The notes below the pieces were generated by a model, which was given only the letters and a program-made list of their open reading frames with translations, ran no database searches and had not been told where the DNA came from. Made by a program: the position numbers and the translations under genes. A stretch of DNA of 64,000 nt from an uncultured Prevotella sp. (GTDB lineage Bacteria; Bacteroidota; Bacteroidia; Bacteroidales; Bacteroidaceae): NCBI GenBank assembly GCA_934217675.1, contig CAKQCV010000004.1, positions 26,283-90,282 of the forward strand. Direction: 5' to 3'. The stretch's first letter is position 1. Each line of letters starts with the position of its first letter. Positions 44,378-54,050 of this stretch are shown here, piece after piece.

Positions 44378-47300
44378 ATGAAACGAGCTAACCTAAAACA
44401 GTCGAAAGCACTGCCTCTATTATTAATAGGAATGGGAGTTCTTTCAACTTTGCCTCTCGCAGGCTATGCTTCAGTAGCATCCGACCGCTTTGTTGCAGCA
44501 AATGACAAACAGTCTGTAAAAGGACACGTAAAGGATGCAAACGGCGAGCCGATTATCGGTGCCACTATTAAAGTAAAGAACCAGTCGGCAGGAGCCATTA
44601 CCGATCTTGACGGAAATTTCAGTATCGATGCTCCAGCAGGTTCCGTGATTGTAGTATCCTATATAGGATATGTGGATCAGGAGGTGACAGCCAAACCAGG
44701 TAAAGATCTTGTTATCGTGATGAAAGAAGACTCAAAGTCGTTGAACGAGGTAGTTGTGGTAGGTTTCGGAACCCAAAAGAAAGTGAACTTGACAGGTTCA
44801 GTAGGTGTTGCCACTTCCGAAGAGATTGCTTCACGTCCGGTATCAAATGCAGTACAGGCATTGCAAGGAGTTGTTCCAGGACTCTCTATTACAACTTCAA
44901 GCGGTTCGCTTGACAAGAGTATGAATATTAACGTCCGTGGAACGGGAACTATAAGTGATGGTTCAAGCGGTTCCCCACTTATCCTTATCGACGGTATGGA
45001 GGGCGACCTCAATACTGTGAACCCACAAGATATCGAGAGTATCTCTGTATTGAAAGATGCTGCAGCCTCTTCAATTTATGGTTCGAGAGCACCATTCGGT
45101 GTCATCCTCGTAACGACAAAGAGTGGTAAAGAAGGAAAAACCCAAATTAATTATACTACCAACTTCCGTTGGGCTACTCCATTGTCATTGCCAGAATCTA
45201 TGGACTCATACACATGGGGCTTGTTCCTGAATACAGCCCTTACAAATTCCGGAAAACCGGCAAAGTTCAGCGACGAGACATTGCAGAAAATGCTCGACTA
45301 TCAGGCAGGCAAACTGTCAGTAGGTCTTGATCCTTCGCCAACGAATCCATCGGCATGGGAGAACTCATGGACATACGGATATGCTAATGAAGACCTCTAC
45401 AAGAACCTCTATAAGAGTAGTTCGTTCGCACAGGAGCACAACCTTAGCGTGAATGGTGGTGGCAAGGATGTTACTTACTATGCATCTTTCAATTATCTCG
45501 GACAGGACGGATTCCTTAAAATAGGTGACGACGGACTGAAACGCTATAATTATAACGGTAAAATAAACGCCAACATCTTGCCATGGATGAAGCTTAACGC
45601 CAGTGCAAGATGGACGCATACCAACAACTGGCGCCCTACAAGTCTGACGGATGGCGTGTATAACTATCTCGGACGCGGAAACTGGCCTAACATTCCTATA
45701 CATGATGCCAACGGATATCTGCGCGGTGAGCAGTTGCCGGCACTTCGCGATGGTGGTCAGCACAAGACAACGACCGACGAGATGTACTATCAGGCAGGAC
45801 TTACTATCGAACCAATAAAGAACTGGATTACGAGGGCTGAACTCAACTACAGTCTGACAAATATTAATCTGCGCGAAGTAAGCATCAATGTGGCTAAAGA
45901 GCACGATACGGCAGGAAACCCAATCCTTTCAGACCCGACTTCGTCTTTGAAACAAGCTCAGACAAAAGACAAATACCTGAACTTCAACGCATATACAGAA
46001 TATAGCAAAAGCTTCAACGATAGCCACAACTTCAAAATTATGGGTGGTTACCAGATGGAGCAGATGGATGAAAGTTACTGGTCTACTAAAAAATACGGAT
46101 TGATAGACAGCAACAAGCCTGTGTTTGACCTCACAAACGGTCTTAACGGAAAGGGAGAGACTCAAACACCAGACATCTCTGGATATGACCAGACATGGAA
46201 GACTGTAGGATTTTTCTCACGTCTCAACTATGACTACAAGGGCCGTTACCTTGCAGAAGTAAATGTTAGATATGACGGATCTTCACGTTTCCGCAAAGAC
46301 CACCGCTGGACATGGTCTCCTTCGTTCTCTCTTGGATGGAACATCGCACAGGAAGATTTCTGGAAAAACATTCAGGATAAGGTTAGTCTGCTGAAACTCC
46401 GCTTCTCTTACGGACAGCTCAGCAACCAGAATACAACAGCATGGTATCCTACATACCGTTCTATGACACTTGCCTACAACAGCGGTTCATGGCTGCAGGG
46501 TGGCATGCGTACCAATACTTCAAAGATAGGCGACCTCATCAGTACAGCCCTTACATGGGAGAAGGTGAGCAGCTGGAATGCCGGACTTGACTGGGGAGCT
46601 TTCAACAACCGACTTACAGGTAGCTTTGATGTTTACACACGTTACACAAAGGATATGGTGGGACCGGCTAACGAGTTGCCTGCTACTCTCGGTATCGCCG
46701 TGCCTAAGACAAACAACTGCGACTTGCATACAACTGGTTGGGAATTGCAGGTTAGATGGCGCGACCGACTGAAAAACGGACTCGGATATGGAGTGGCTCT
46801 CAGTCTGTCTGACCAAAACACATACATTGACTCTTATCCTGGAAACACCACAAACTCTACTGCCTCTTATCTGAAGGGACACAAGATAAACGAGATTTGG
46901 GGATATGAAACTATCGGCATAGCTAAGACCGACGAGGAAATGAACAATCATCTTGCTTCTCTACCTAATGGAGGTCAGGATGCTATCGGTTCGCAGTGGG
47001 CTGCCGGTGATATCATGTACAAGGATTTAAATGGCGATGGTAAGGTTGACTGTGGAGCCGGAACCCTTGAGGATCATGGAGATATGAAGATTCTCGGTGA
47101 TGATAATCCTCACTATTTCTTCAGTCTTGATTTAACAGCCGACTGGAAAGGATTTGATTTCAGGGCGTTCTTCCAAGGTGTGTTGAAACATGACTTCTGG
47201 CCAGGTGGTGACGCTACGACAAACAATGAAGGTGCCGGAGGTTACTTCTGGGGTGTAAGAGGAAACAAGAACGAATGGCACATGCGTGGTTTCAAGAACT

Positions 47301-47671
47301 ACGAAGATTATTTCCGTGCTGAACCTATCGGACTCAATGGACATGAGATACCAGCAAATACGGATTCTTATTTCCCACGTCCATTGCTATCATACGCAGA
47401 TGGAGCAAAGAACCAGCAGGTCCAGTCGCGCTACATGCAGAATGCTGCTTATGTTCGCTTGAAGAACCTGCAGTTGGGTTACACCCTGCCTAAGACTATC
47501 ACTCAGAAGTGGGGTATTAGCAATTGTCGTGTATATCTGTCGGCAGAGAATGTATTTACTATTACGTCACTTTTCGACATCTTTGATCCAGAGACATGTT
47601 CAGGTGGTGTAGGTGGTAATGCCTATCCATTGTCACGCACATGGTCAGTAGGTTTAAGTTTAACACTTTAA
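44378..47671 (+). CDS. SusC-like TonB-linked outer membrane transporter (locus 2)
   Basis: 1097 residues. The signal peptide is extended (MKRANLKQSKALPLLLIGMG...), followed by GHVKDANGEPIIGATIKVKN...TDLDGNFSI, LNEVVVVGFGTQKKVNLTGSV, and the plug with VRGTGTISDGSSGSPLILIDGM and DAAASSIYGSRAPFGVILVTTKSGK. The barrel includes a calcium-loop-like KDLNGDGKVDCG near residue 885 and ends YPLSRTWSVGLSLTL. Paired with SusD 15 nt downstream. It differs clearly from the locus 1 SusC, so the imported glycan is probably different. Confidence 0.95.
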   Translation: MKRANLKQSKALPLLLIGMGVLSTLPLAGYASVASDRFVAANDKQSVKGHVKDANGEPIIGATIKVKNQSAGAITDLDGNFSIDAPAGSVIVVSYIGYVDQEVTAKPGKDLVIVMKEDSKSLNEVVVVGFGTQKKVNLTGSVGVATSEEIASRPVSNAVQALQGVVPGLSITTSSGSLDKSMNINVRGTGTISDGSSGSPLILIDGMEGDLNTVNPQDIESISVLKDAAASSIYGSRAPFGVILVTTKSGKEGKTQINYTTNFRWATPLSLPESMDSYTWGLFLNTALTNSGKPAKFSDETLQKMLDYQAGKLSVGLDPSPTNPSAWENSWTYGYANEDLYKNLYKSSSFAQEHNLSVNGGGKDVTYYASFNYLGQDGFLKIGDDGLKRYNYNGKINANILPWMKLNASARWTHTNNWRPTSLTDGVYNYLGRGNWPNIPIHDANGYLRGEQLPALRDGGQHKTTTDEMYYQAGLTIEPIKNWITRAELNYSLTNINLREVSINVAKEHDTAGNPILSDPTSSLKQAQTKDKYLNFNAYTEYSKSFNDSHNFKIMGGYQMEQMDESYWSTKKYGLIDSNKPVFDLTNGLNGKGETQTPDISGYDQTWKTVGFFSRLNYDYKGRYLAEVNVRYDGSSRFRKDHRWTWSPSFSLGWNIAQEDFWKNIQDKVSLLKLRFSYGQLSNQNTTAWYPTYRSMTLAYNSGSWLQGGMRTNTSKIGDLISTALTWEKVSSWNAGLDWGAFNNRLTGSFDVYTRYTKDMVGPANELPATLGIAVPKTNNCDLHTTGWELQVRWRDRLKNGLGYGVALSLSDQNTYIDSYPGNTTNSTASYLKGHKINEIWGYETIGIAKTDEEMNNHLASLPNGGQDAIGSQWAAGDIMYKDLNGDGKVDCGAGTLEDHGDMKILGDDNPHYFFSLDLTADWKGFDFRAFFQGVLKHDFWPGGDATTNNEGAGGYFWGVRGNKNEWHMRGFKNYEDYFRAEPIGLNGHEIPANTDSYFPRPLLSYADGAKNQQVQSRYMQNAAYVRLKNLQLGYTLPKTITQKWGISNCRVYLSAENVFTITSLFDIFDPETCSGGVGGNAYPLSRTWSVGLSLTL

Positions 47672-47686
47672 AAAACAGACAAAGTT

Positions 47687-49735
47687 ATGAATACTAAATA
47701 TTTATATATAGCAATGTTGGCAGCAGCAATGCCAGTAACATTCAGTTCTTGTAATGATTATCTGGACGAAGAGCCACAGTCTGTTGTCACACCAGAGAGT
47801 TATTTCACAGAAGCCTCACAACTGCTGGCTTATGCAGACGGAAGCTACAGCAGTATTCTGCCTGCTATAAAGAACAACTCGTTTGGTATCTATGGTGAGG
47901 ATGCCGGTACTGACAATCAGCTCGATATTACGCCGAATTCCGACCTTTATGAGAACGGACATTGGAAGGTTCCACAGAAGGATGCCGATAATTGGGACTT
48001 CGAGAACATCTACCGTTGCAATTATTTCTTCAGCGAGGTACTGCCGAAGTTCGGCGATGACCTTAGCGGTTCAAAAAATACGATAACCGGTAATCTGCAG
48101 AACATCCGCCATTACATCGGCGAGATGTATTTCTTGAGAGCTTATGAGTATTTCAACAAACTCATGAAATATGGTGATTTCCCGATTATTACCACTCCTC
48201 TGAAAGAAAACCGTCAGGAACTTTCAGATGCAAGCAAGAGAATGCCTTGTAACGAAGTGGCACGTTTCATTCTTTCTGACCTCGACAAGGCTATCACCTT
48301 GATGGATGGTACTTCTGTTGCTACGACACGCATCAATCGCGATCTCGCCCTTACGTTCAAGAGTCGTGTGGCTCTCTACGAAGGAACATGGCTGAAGTAT
48401 TTCAAAGGCACAGCTTTCGTTCCTGGCAACAGCGAATGGGTAGGAGCTAAGAAAGACTACAACAAAGACTATCAGTTCCAAACTGGTAGCATCGATGCCG
48501 AGATAAATTGGTTCCTTGATCAAGCTATGACATCAAGCAAGGACGTGGCTGAACGCTATAAAAATTCTTTGACTGAGAATACTGGTAGCTTCCAGAACAC
48601 AGCCGAAGAACCAGCTAACCCTTATTTCGATATGTATGCTTCTGACGATGTGTCAAGCTATAAGGAGGTATTGCTATGGAGAGACTTCGGCACGAACCAG
48701 GCTAACAACGATGTTGCCCTTGCTGCCAACAGCAATAACTTCAATATCGGAGTCACACGAAGCTTCGTTCAGAACTTCCTTATGGCAGACGGAACTCCGG
48801 TTTATTGCCATGGCAATTATGCCGATGGCGACGGATACTACAAAGGCGATAAGTCATTAGATAATGTAAAGACAAACCGCGACACTCGTCTATCTGTATT
48901 CCTGAAGTCACCAGGTCAGAACAACATCCTAACAAACTCTGTTCCAGGTCTTAGCAACCTGTTCCTCGTAGAGCCGAATCCGGATTTGCTCAACACTATG
49001 GGTAACGGAAACGGCATCTATACAACGGGTTACACTATACGCAAGGGTGGTGCTCGCGATTCAAAATTCTGCGAACAGCTTAAAGGTTATGTAGGCATCG
49101 TTATGGTGCGCTCCGTTGAGGCTTTGCTCAACTATATGGAAGCAAGCTATGAGCGTGAAGGACAGCTTGATGCTACAGCTCGCGAGTATTGGCAGATTAT
49201 CCGTCGTCGTGCAGGAGTGAGCGATGATATTGACAAGACTATCCAAATGACCAATATGCAGAAAGAGGCAGAGAATGATTGGGCTGCTTACTCGGCAGGA
49301 ACATTGCTTTCAGACAAGACTCTTTATAACATCCGCCGTGAGCGTAGATGCGAGTTTATCGGCGACGGTATGCGTTCTATGGACCTGCATCGCTGGCGTG
49401 CAATGGACCAACTCATTGCGAAGGCTTATATTCCTGAGGGCATCCATCTCTATAACACTTCGCTTGAGAGCTTCTATGCCGACAAGATCATTGCCGACGG
49501 ATCTTCTAAGGCAAACCTCTCGTCGAAGGACAAGAGCGAGTATGTTCGTCCGTTCCAACGCACAACGGCACAACTCTGCTACAACGGTTATACCTGGAGC
49601 CTTGCCCACTATCTTAACCCACTGCCATACAACCAGTTCCAACTTACGGCAGCCGACGGTAAGACAGTTTCAGAGTCTCCGCTCTACCAAAATCCTTACT
49701 GGCCTTTGGAGCCAAACAAGGCAGCAGAGAAATAA
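47687..49735 (+). CDS. SusD-like glycan-binding lipoprotein (locus 2)
   Basis: 682 residues. Lipobox in VTFSSCNDYLDEEP (Cys near residue 22). SusD features include PESYFTEASQLLAYADG, IGEMYFLRAYEYFNKLMKYGDFPI, MVRSVEALLNYMEASYE and YNIRRERRCEFIGDGMRSMDLHRWR. It caps the locus 2 SusC at the cell surface. A terminator follows, so the pair forms a two-gene unit separate from the hybrid regulator. Confidence 0.95.
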   Translation: MNTKYLYIAMLAAAMPVTFSSCNDYLDEEPQSVVTPESYFTEASQLLAYADGSYSSILPAIKNNSFGIYGEDAGTDNQLDITPNSDLYENGHWKVPQKDADNWDFENIYRCNYFFSEVLPKFGDDLSGSKNTITGNLQNIRHYIGEMYFLRAYEYFNKLMKYGDFPIITTPLKENRQELSDASKRMPCNEVARFILSDLDKAITLMDGTSVATTRINRDLALTFKSRVALYEGTWLKYFKGTAFVPGNSEWVGAKKDYNKDYQFQTGSIDAEINWFLDQAMTSSKDVAERYKNSLTENTGSFQNTAEEPANPYFDMYASDDVSSYKEVLLWRDFGTNQANNDVALAANSNNFNIGVTRSFVQNFLMADGTPVYCHGNYADGDGYYKGDKSLDNVKTNRDTRLSVFLKSPGQNNILTNSVPGLSNLFLVEPNPDLLNTMGNGNGIYTTGYTIRKGGARDSKFCEQLKGYVGIVMVRSVEALLNYMEASYEREGQLDATAREYWQIIRRRAGVSDDIDKTIQMTNMQKEAENDWAAYSAGTLLSDKTLYNIRRERRCEFIGDGMRSMDLHRWRAMDQLIAKAYIPEGIHLYNTSLESFYADKIIADGSSKANLSSKDKSEYVRPFQRTTAQLCYNGYTWSLAHYLNPLPYNQFQLTAADGKTVSESPLYQNPYWPLEPNKAAEK

Positions 49736-49826
49736 TGTAATCTAAGTTCCAATATGGGAACTTGAAAATAAAGACGAAATGTTTTCTAACTCTTTTGATA
49801 TAAATGTAGTAAATTGATTTGGTTAT

Positions 49827-49864
49827 GCCTGCTATTTGTTAGTTATAATGAGTAGCAGGCTTTT
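49827..49864 (+). terminator. Terminator of the second SusC/SusD unit
   Basis: GCCTGCTA (49827-49834) and TAGCAGGC (49853-49860) are followed by TTTT. Confidence 0.8.
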
Positions 49865-49951
49865 ATTGCTTTGTTCAACTTCGGGTTCTGACACTTGCAA
49901 AACCAAACTTTTATGTCATTAATCCAAAGTCAGGCAAGAAAACATTCTCTC

Positions 49952-49984
49952 TTTTGCACGTTTGTTCTTTTCTTTGTAAATTTG
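49952..49984 (+). promoter_or_regulatory. Promoter of the hybrid regulator-GH28 unit
   Basis: TTTTG at 49952-49956, 20 nt, TAAATTTG at 49977-49984, 30 nt before the ATG at 50014. A consensus promoter suggests constitutive sensor expression. Confidence 0.75.
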
Positions 49985-50013
49985 CATTATACTCGAAAAA
50001 ATATTCTTTTATT

Positions 50014-53000
50014 ATGAATAAACTGTTAACCCTCTTGGTATGCTTATGTTATGCTGTTCTTTTGCTTGCGCAGCCTCCGCTTGTTGTAAATCATATCGGC
50101 ATTGACAAGGGACTGCCCAACGGCTTTGTCTTGGATATGGAGCAAGACGCTAAAGGTTTTGTATGGGTTGCCACGGAAGTAGGTGTGGCGCGTATTGCCG
50201 GAAACGATGTTTTGTCGCTAAAGAGTTTTAATTCAAAACTCAACGACGACAAAATGAAATGCCTGTATTATGACAAGAATGAGGATATAATGTGGCTCGG
50301 CACGCAACAGAAAGGCATTACACTTTTCGACTGCAAACATCAGCGCATGTCTTCGCTGACAACACAGAATGGACTGGCGCAGAATACGATAAGTGATATT
50401 ACAGGTGGAACTAATGGTATTGTATGGATAGCGTATTTCAATGGAGAAATACAATATTATGACACAAAGACAGGAAAGGTACACGACTATATACGTGCCC
50501 AAAAGGGTAAGACTCATCCTGTAAGCCAAATTTTTGACGACGGTAACGGACATCTTTATGTTGCACATCTGTATGATGGATTAACTGTAGTAGATTTGAC
50601 AACGAAAGGCATTCGCCGCTATACAAAGGGTATGAACGGCTTGACCTCGAATTCTGTACAAACGATATTCGTTGACCATCTTAAAAACATTTGGGTAGGA
50701 ACGCTGGACGGACTTTTCCTTTACGATCCGATGGCAGAAAGTTTCACGGCTGTAGGCATGGGTATGGGAGATGCCGGACTGGCTGGCTCATACGTGAGAA
50801 GCATAAACGAGACTGCCGATGGACGATTGCTTGTAGCTACTGATCCAGGTGGGATAAGTATATTGAAAAGTTTGTCACCTATGAATCCTATCGTGGTTTC
50901 TGTTCATAATATTTATAGTGGCGAGATTCTTTCGTCTGCCAACATAAGGAAAATCTTTGAGGACAAATACGGGAACCTGTGGGCTGGAAACTATTGTACA
51001 GGGGTGGATGTAATAAGCGACAAACAGTCTGTCATTTACAATCTCTCTGTTTCTATTCCTCAGTTGCAGAAGGAACATGTATATGCTGTGTGCAGCCAGA
51101 ATGACGGCAGCGTATGGCTCGGAGGAGAAGACAAGCTTTGGTTGGTGAAAGACAACAAGGTGGTTAAGACAGTAAACTTCAACCCTTCGGGCAAGATAAA
51201 AAGTGCCATTGCCTATATCATGATGCTCGATCGGAAGGGAAACCTGTGGGTTGGTGTAAATGATTTTGGGGCTTTCGTTTACTCCACGCAGACTGGAAAG
51301 GTGACTGAAATAAGGGAAACAGCAAACCTTGATATTCATGCATTCAGTGAGGCTCCATCCGGTGAAGTGTGGATAGGGTCAGAACGTGGAGTCTATATCT
51401 ATGATAAAGGTAAGGTGAGATACCTCTCTTCTTGCACCGACAGTCCTGTCTATGCCATCTGTCGGGACAGAATAGGGCAATGGTGGATAGGTACACTCGG
51501 CAACGGACTATTCTTGCTTGATGCCATGGGAAAAGAAAAGTATCATCTTACGGAAGGAAAGGAACTGCCGAGCAGCAATATTAATCAAATTTATTCTGCT
51601 CGTAACGGCACTCTTTGGATTGCTACATACAAGGGACTCATAGAGGTAAAGAATCCAAAGAACTTTACTAATATGAATCTCTATGACGAGCGGCAGAATA
51701 TTCTCGACAGTCATATCCGTGCCATTGCCGAAGACAAGAACGGAAATCTGTGGGTAAGCACTTATTCAGGAATTGCATGCTTTAATGTCAGCCGCAAGAT
51801 TTTCGACAATTTCACTGACAGTCAGAGTGGGGCTATTGGCGGCTTTGCCGAGAGCTCAGCAACGATTACTCCTAATGGCATTATTTATTTTGGTTCGCCG
51901 AATGGCGTATGCTACCTTAACCCTCAGGTGTTCAGTTCTACAAGAGAAATCTCACCGCTTTATATCGTTGCGTGTCGTGACTTGAGTCTCGACTCCGACC
52001 GCAAAGCTTACAGCATTTGTGAACTCGATGACAAAGGCAGAGTAGTGTTGGCATATAATCACAATACGCTGAACCTTACTTTCACTCTATCTGACTATTC
52101 GCAAATTGACGAGGCTGAGTACAGGTATCAGATGGAAGGACTTGACGGGAAATGGATTTATACGTACAACGATGACAACGTGGTGTTTCGCAATCTTGCT
52201 CCGGGCAGATACACCTTCAAGGTGCAAGCCCGTTTGAAAAACCAGTCATGGACAAGTGCTCAAGAGACATCGCTCATTATTATTGTCAATCCACCGTTTT
52301 GGTGGGCATGGTATGCCAAGTTGCTTTATATTCTGCTCCTTGCCGTTTTCGTCTATTATGCCTTTAGACGATATAAGCACAAGATAATGCATCGGGCACA
52401 GTTGGCTATGCAACTCAAACAGAACCGCGACCGCCAGGAACTCAACGAGGAGAGACTTCGCTTCTACACCAACATCACCCACGAGTTGCGCACTCCACTG
52501 ACTCTCATTCTCGGTCCGCTCGACGATTTGTCAGGCGATACATCTTTGCCACCGCGCATTCATCAGCGTATCGACATGATACACGAAAGTGCGCTGCGAC
52601 TTCTCGGATTGATAAACCAAATTCTTGAATTCCGCAAGGTTGAAACACAAAACAAACGTCTGTCTGTCTCGAAATGCTCGTTGCAGAATATAGTGAAAGA
52701 GGTTGGTTTGCAGTATAAGGAACTTAACCAAAACGCTAATGTTGTGTTCAATATTCAGGTCGACGACAATATTCCGCTGATGTATATCGACCGTGAGGTT
52801 ATAACTTCTGTATTAAACAACCTTCTGAGCAATGCCGTGAAATATACTCCAAATGGAACAATAACCCTGTCTGTTGTTTCCGCAGCTCGCGGTGGGAAGA
52901 GATATGCAGACATCTCTGTAGCCGATACCGGCTATGGCATAGGCAAGGAAGCGCAGCTGCACATTTTTGACCGCTATTATCAGGCAAAGGAGCAGCATCA

Positions 53001-54042
53001 AGCTTCAGGTACAGGAATTGGTCTGTCGCTTGTGAAATCACTCGTGGAACTCCATGAAGGGGAGGTGAGCGTTGACAGTCAACTTGACAAGGGGTCTACG
53101 TTTACGGTATCTCTGCTTATAGACAATGTTTACCGGAATGCCTTGCACAAGGATGTGGAAACATCCCCCGTTGCAACAGCCGTTTCTGTAAAGGATAATG
53201 TAGAAGAGACTACCGAAGTGGATAATAAAAAGCCTACGCTCTTAGTTGTTGAGGATAATCCTGACATAATAGAGTATATTGCCTCTTCGCTCGATGACTC
53301 CTTTGTAGTTCTCAAAGGAAAAAACGGAAGGGAAGGAATGAACATTGCTATCGAGAAAGTGCCCGACATTATTGTGAGCGACATTATGATGCCAGAGATG
53401 GACGGAATAGAAATGGTGAAGATATTGAAGAATGATGTAAGAACAAGTCATATACCGATTATCTTGCTCACTGCAAAAGACAGTGTTGAGGATAAAGAAG
53501 AAGGCTACGACAGCGGTGCCGACTCGTATCTTACAAAACCGTTCAGCGTGAAGCTCCTGTTGAGCCGTATCAATAATCTGCTTGAAAGTAGGCGTCGACT
53601 TGCATCTGCCATTACTCGCCATATGAATCTGCCGATGCCGGGGAGCGCTACCGATGCCGACAGTTCTTCAGCTCAGGAAGATGTGGTTGACGAACTTAAT
53701 GCCGTGGATAGGAGATTCCTTGAAAAGCTTACGGCTATCGTTGAGGAAAATATAGCCACGCAAGATGTTGATATGGCATTTGTTACCGACAAGATGAACA
53801 TGAGCCACTCTACTTGCTACCGAAAAGTAAAAGCCTTGACAGGCATATCGCCTAATGAGTTTATCCGGAAGATAAAGCTGAAAAACAGCGCACGACTGAT
53901 TCTCGACGGAGAGTACAGTATTACGCAGATTGCCTACATGACAGGCTTTAACAACTTGAGTGCTTTCCGCCGTGCCTTTAAAATTGAATATAGTGTGCTC
54001 CCATCGGAGTATGCCGATATGATAAGAAATAAAAACAAATAA
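50014..54042 (+). CDS. Hybrid two-component system regulator (HTCS)
   Basis: 1342 residues from the ATG at 50014, which gives a signal peptide (MNKLLTLLVCLCYAVLLLAQ); an upstream TTG lies in the promoter and is rejected. Periplasmic part: two-bladed-propeller array with repeated W(I/V)GT/A blades (about 20-665) and a Y_Y_Y domain (to about 765). One membrane segment near 770-790. Cytoplasm: HisKA with NITHELRTPL (His823), HATPase with NNLLSNAVKYTPNG, receiver with DIIVSDIMMPEMDG (Asp1123), and a C-terminal AraC-type HTH (GISPNEFIRKIKL, YSITQIAYMTGFNNLSAFRRAFK). Single-protein sensors of this kind bind an oligosaccharide and activate the neighbouring SusCD genes. Its target is probably locus 2. 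Confidence 0.95.
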   Translation: MNKLLTLLVCLCYAVLLLAQPPLVVNHIGIDKGLPNGFVLDMEQDAKGFVWVATEVGVARIAGNDVLSLKSFNSKLNDDKMKCLYYDKNEDIMWLGTQQKGITLFDCKHQRMSSLTTQNGLAQNTISDITGGTNGIVWIAYFNGEIQYYDTKTGKVHDYIRAQKGKTHPVSQIFDDGNGHLYVAHLYDGLTVVDLTTKGIRRYTKGMNGLTSNSVQTIFVDHLKNIWVGTLDGLFLYDPMAESFTAVGMGMGDAGLAGSYVRSINETADGRLLVATDPGGISILKSLSPMNPIVVSVHNIYSGEILSSANIRKIFEDKYGNLWAGNYCTGVDVISDKQSVIYNLSVSIPQLQKEHVYAVCSQNDGSVWLGGEDKLWLVKDNKVVKTVNFNPSGKIKSAIAYIMMLDRKGNLWVGVNDFGAFVYSTQTGKVTEIRETANLDIHAFSEAPSGEVWIGSERGVYIYDKGKVRYLSSCTDSPVYAICRDRIGQWWIGTLGNGLFLLDAMGKEKYHLTEGKELPSSNINQIYSARNGTLWIATYKGLIEVKNPKNFTNMNLYDERQNILDSHIRAIAEDKNGNLWVSTYSGIACFNVSRKIFDNFTDSQSGAIGGFAESSATITPNGIIYFGSPNGVCYLNPQVFSSTREISPLYIVACRDLSLDSDRKAYSICELDDKGRVVLAYNHNTLNLTFTLSDYSQIDEAEYRYQMEGLDGKWIYTYNDDNVVFRNLAPGRYTFKVQARLKNQSWTSAQETSLIIIVNPPFWWAWYAKLLYILLLAVFVYYAFRRYKHKIMHRAQLAMQLKQNRDRQELNEERLRFYTNITHELRTPLTLILGPLDDLSGDTSLPPRIHQRIDMIHESALRLLGLINQILEFRKVETQNKRLSVSKCSLQNIVKEVGLQYKELNQNANVVFNIQVDDNIPLMYIDREVITSVLNNLLSNAVKYTPNGTITLSVVSAARGGKRYADISVADTGYGIGKEAQLHIFDRYYQAKEQHQASGTGIGLSLVKSLVELHEGEVSVDSQLDKGSTFTVSLLIDNVYRNALHKDVETSPVATAVSVKDNVEETTEVDNKKPTLLVVEDNPDIIEYIASSLDDSFVVLKGKNGREGMNIAIEKVPDIIVSDIMMPEMDGIEMVKILKNDVRTSHIPIILLTAKDSVEDKEEGYDSGADSYLTKPFSVKLLLSRINNLLESRRRLASAITRHMNLPMPGSATDADSSSAQEDVVDELNAVDRRFLEKLTAIVEENIATQDVDMAFVTDKMNMSHSTCYRKVKALTGISPNEFIRKIKLKNSARLILDGEYSITQIAYMTGFNNLSAFRRAFKIEYSVLPSEYADMIRNKNK

Positions 54043-54050
54043 TTAAGAAT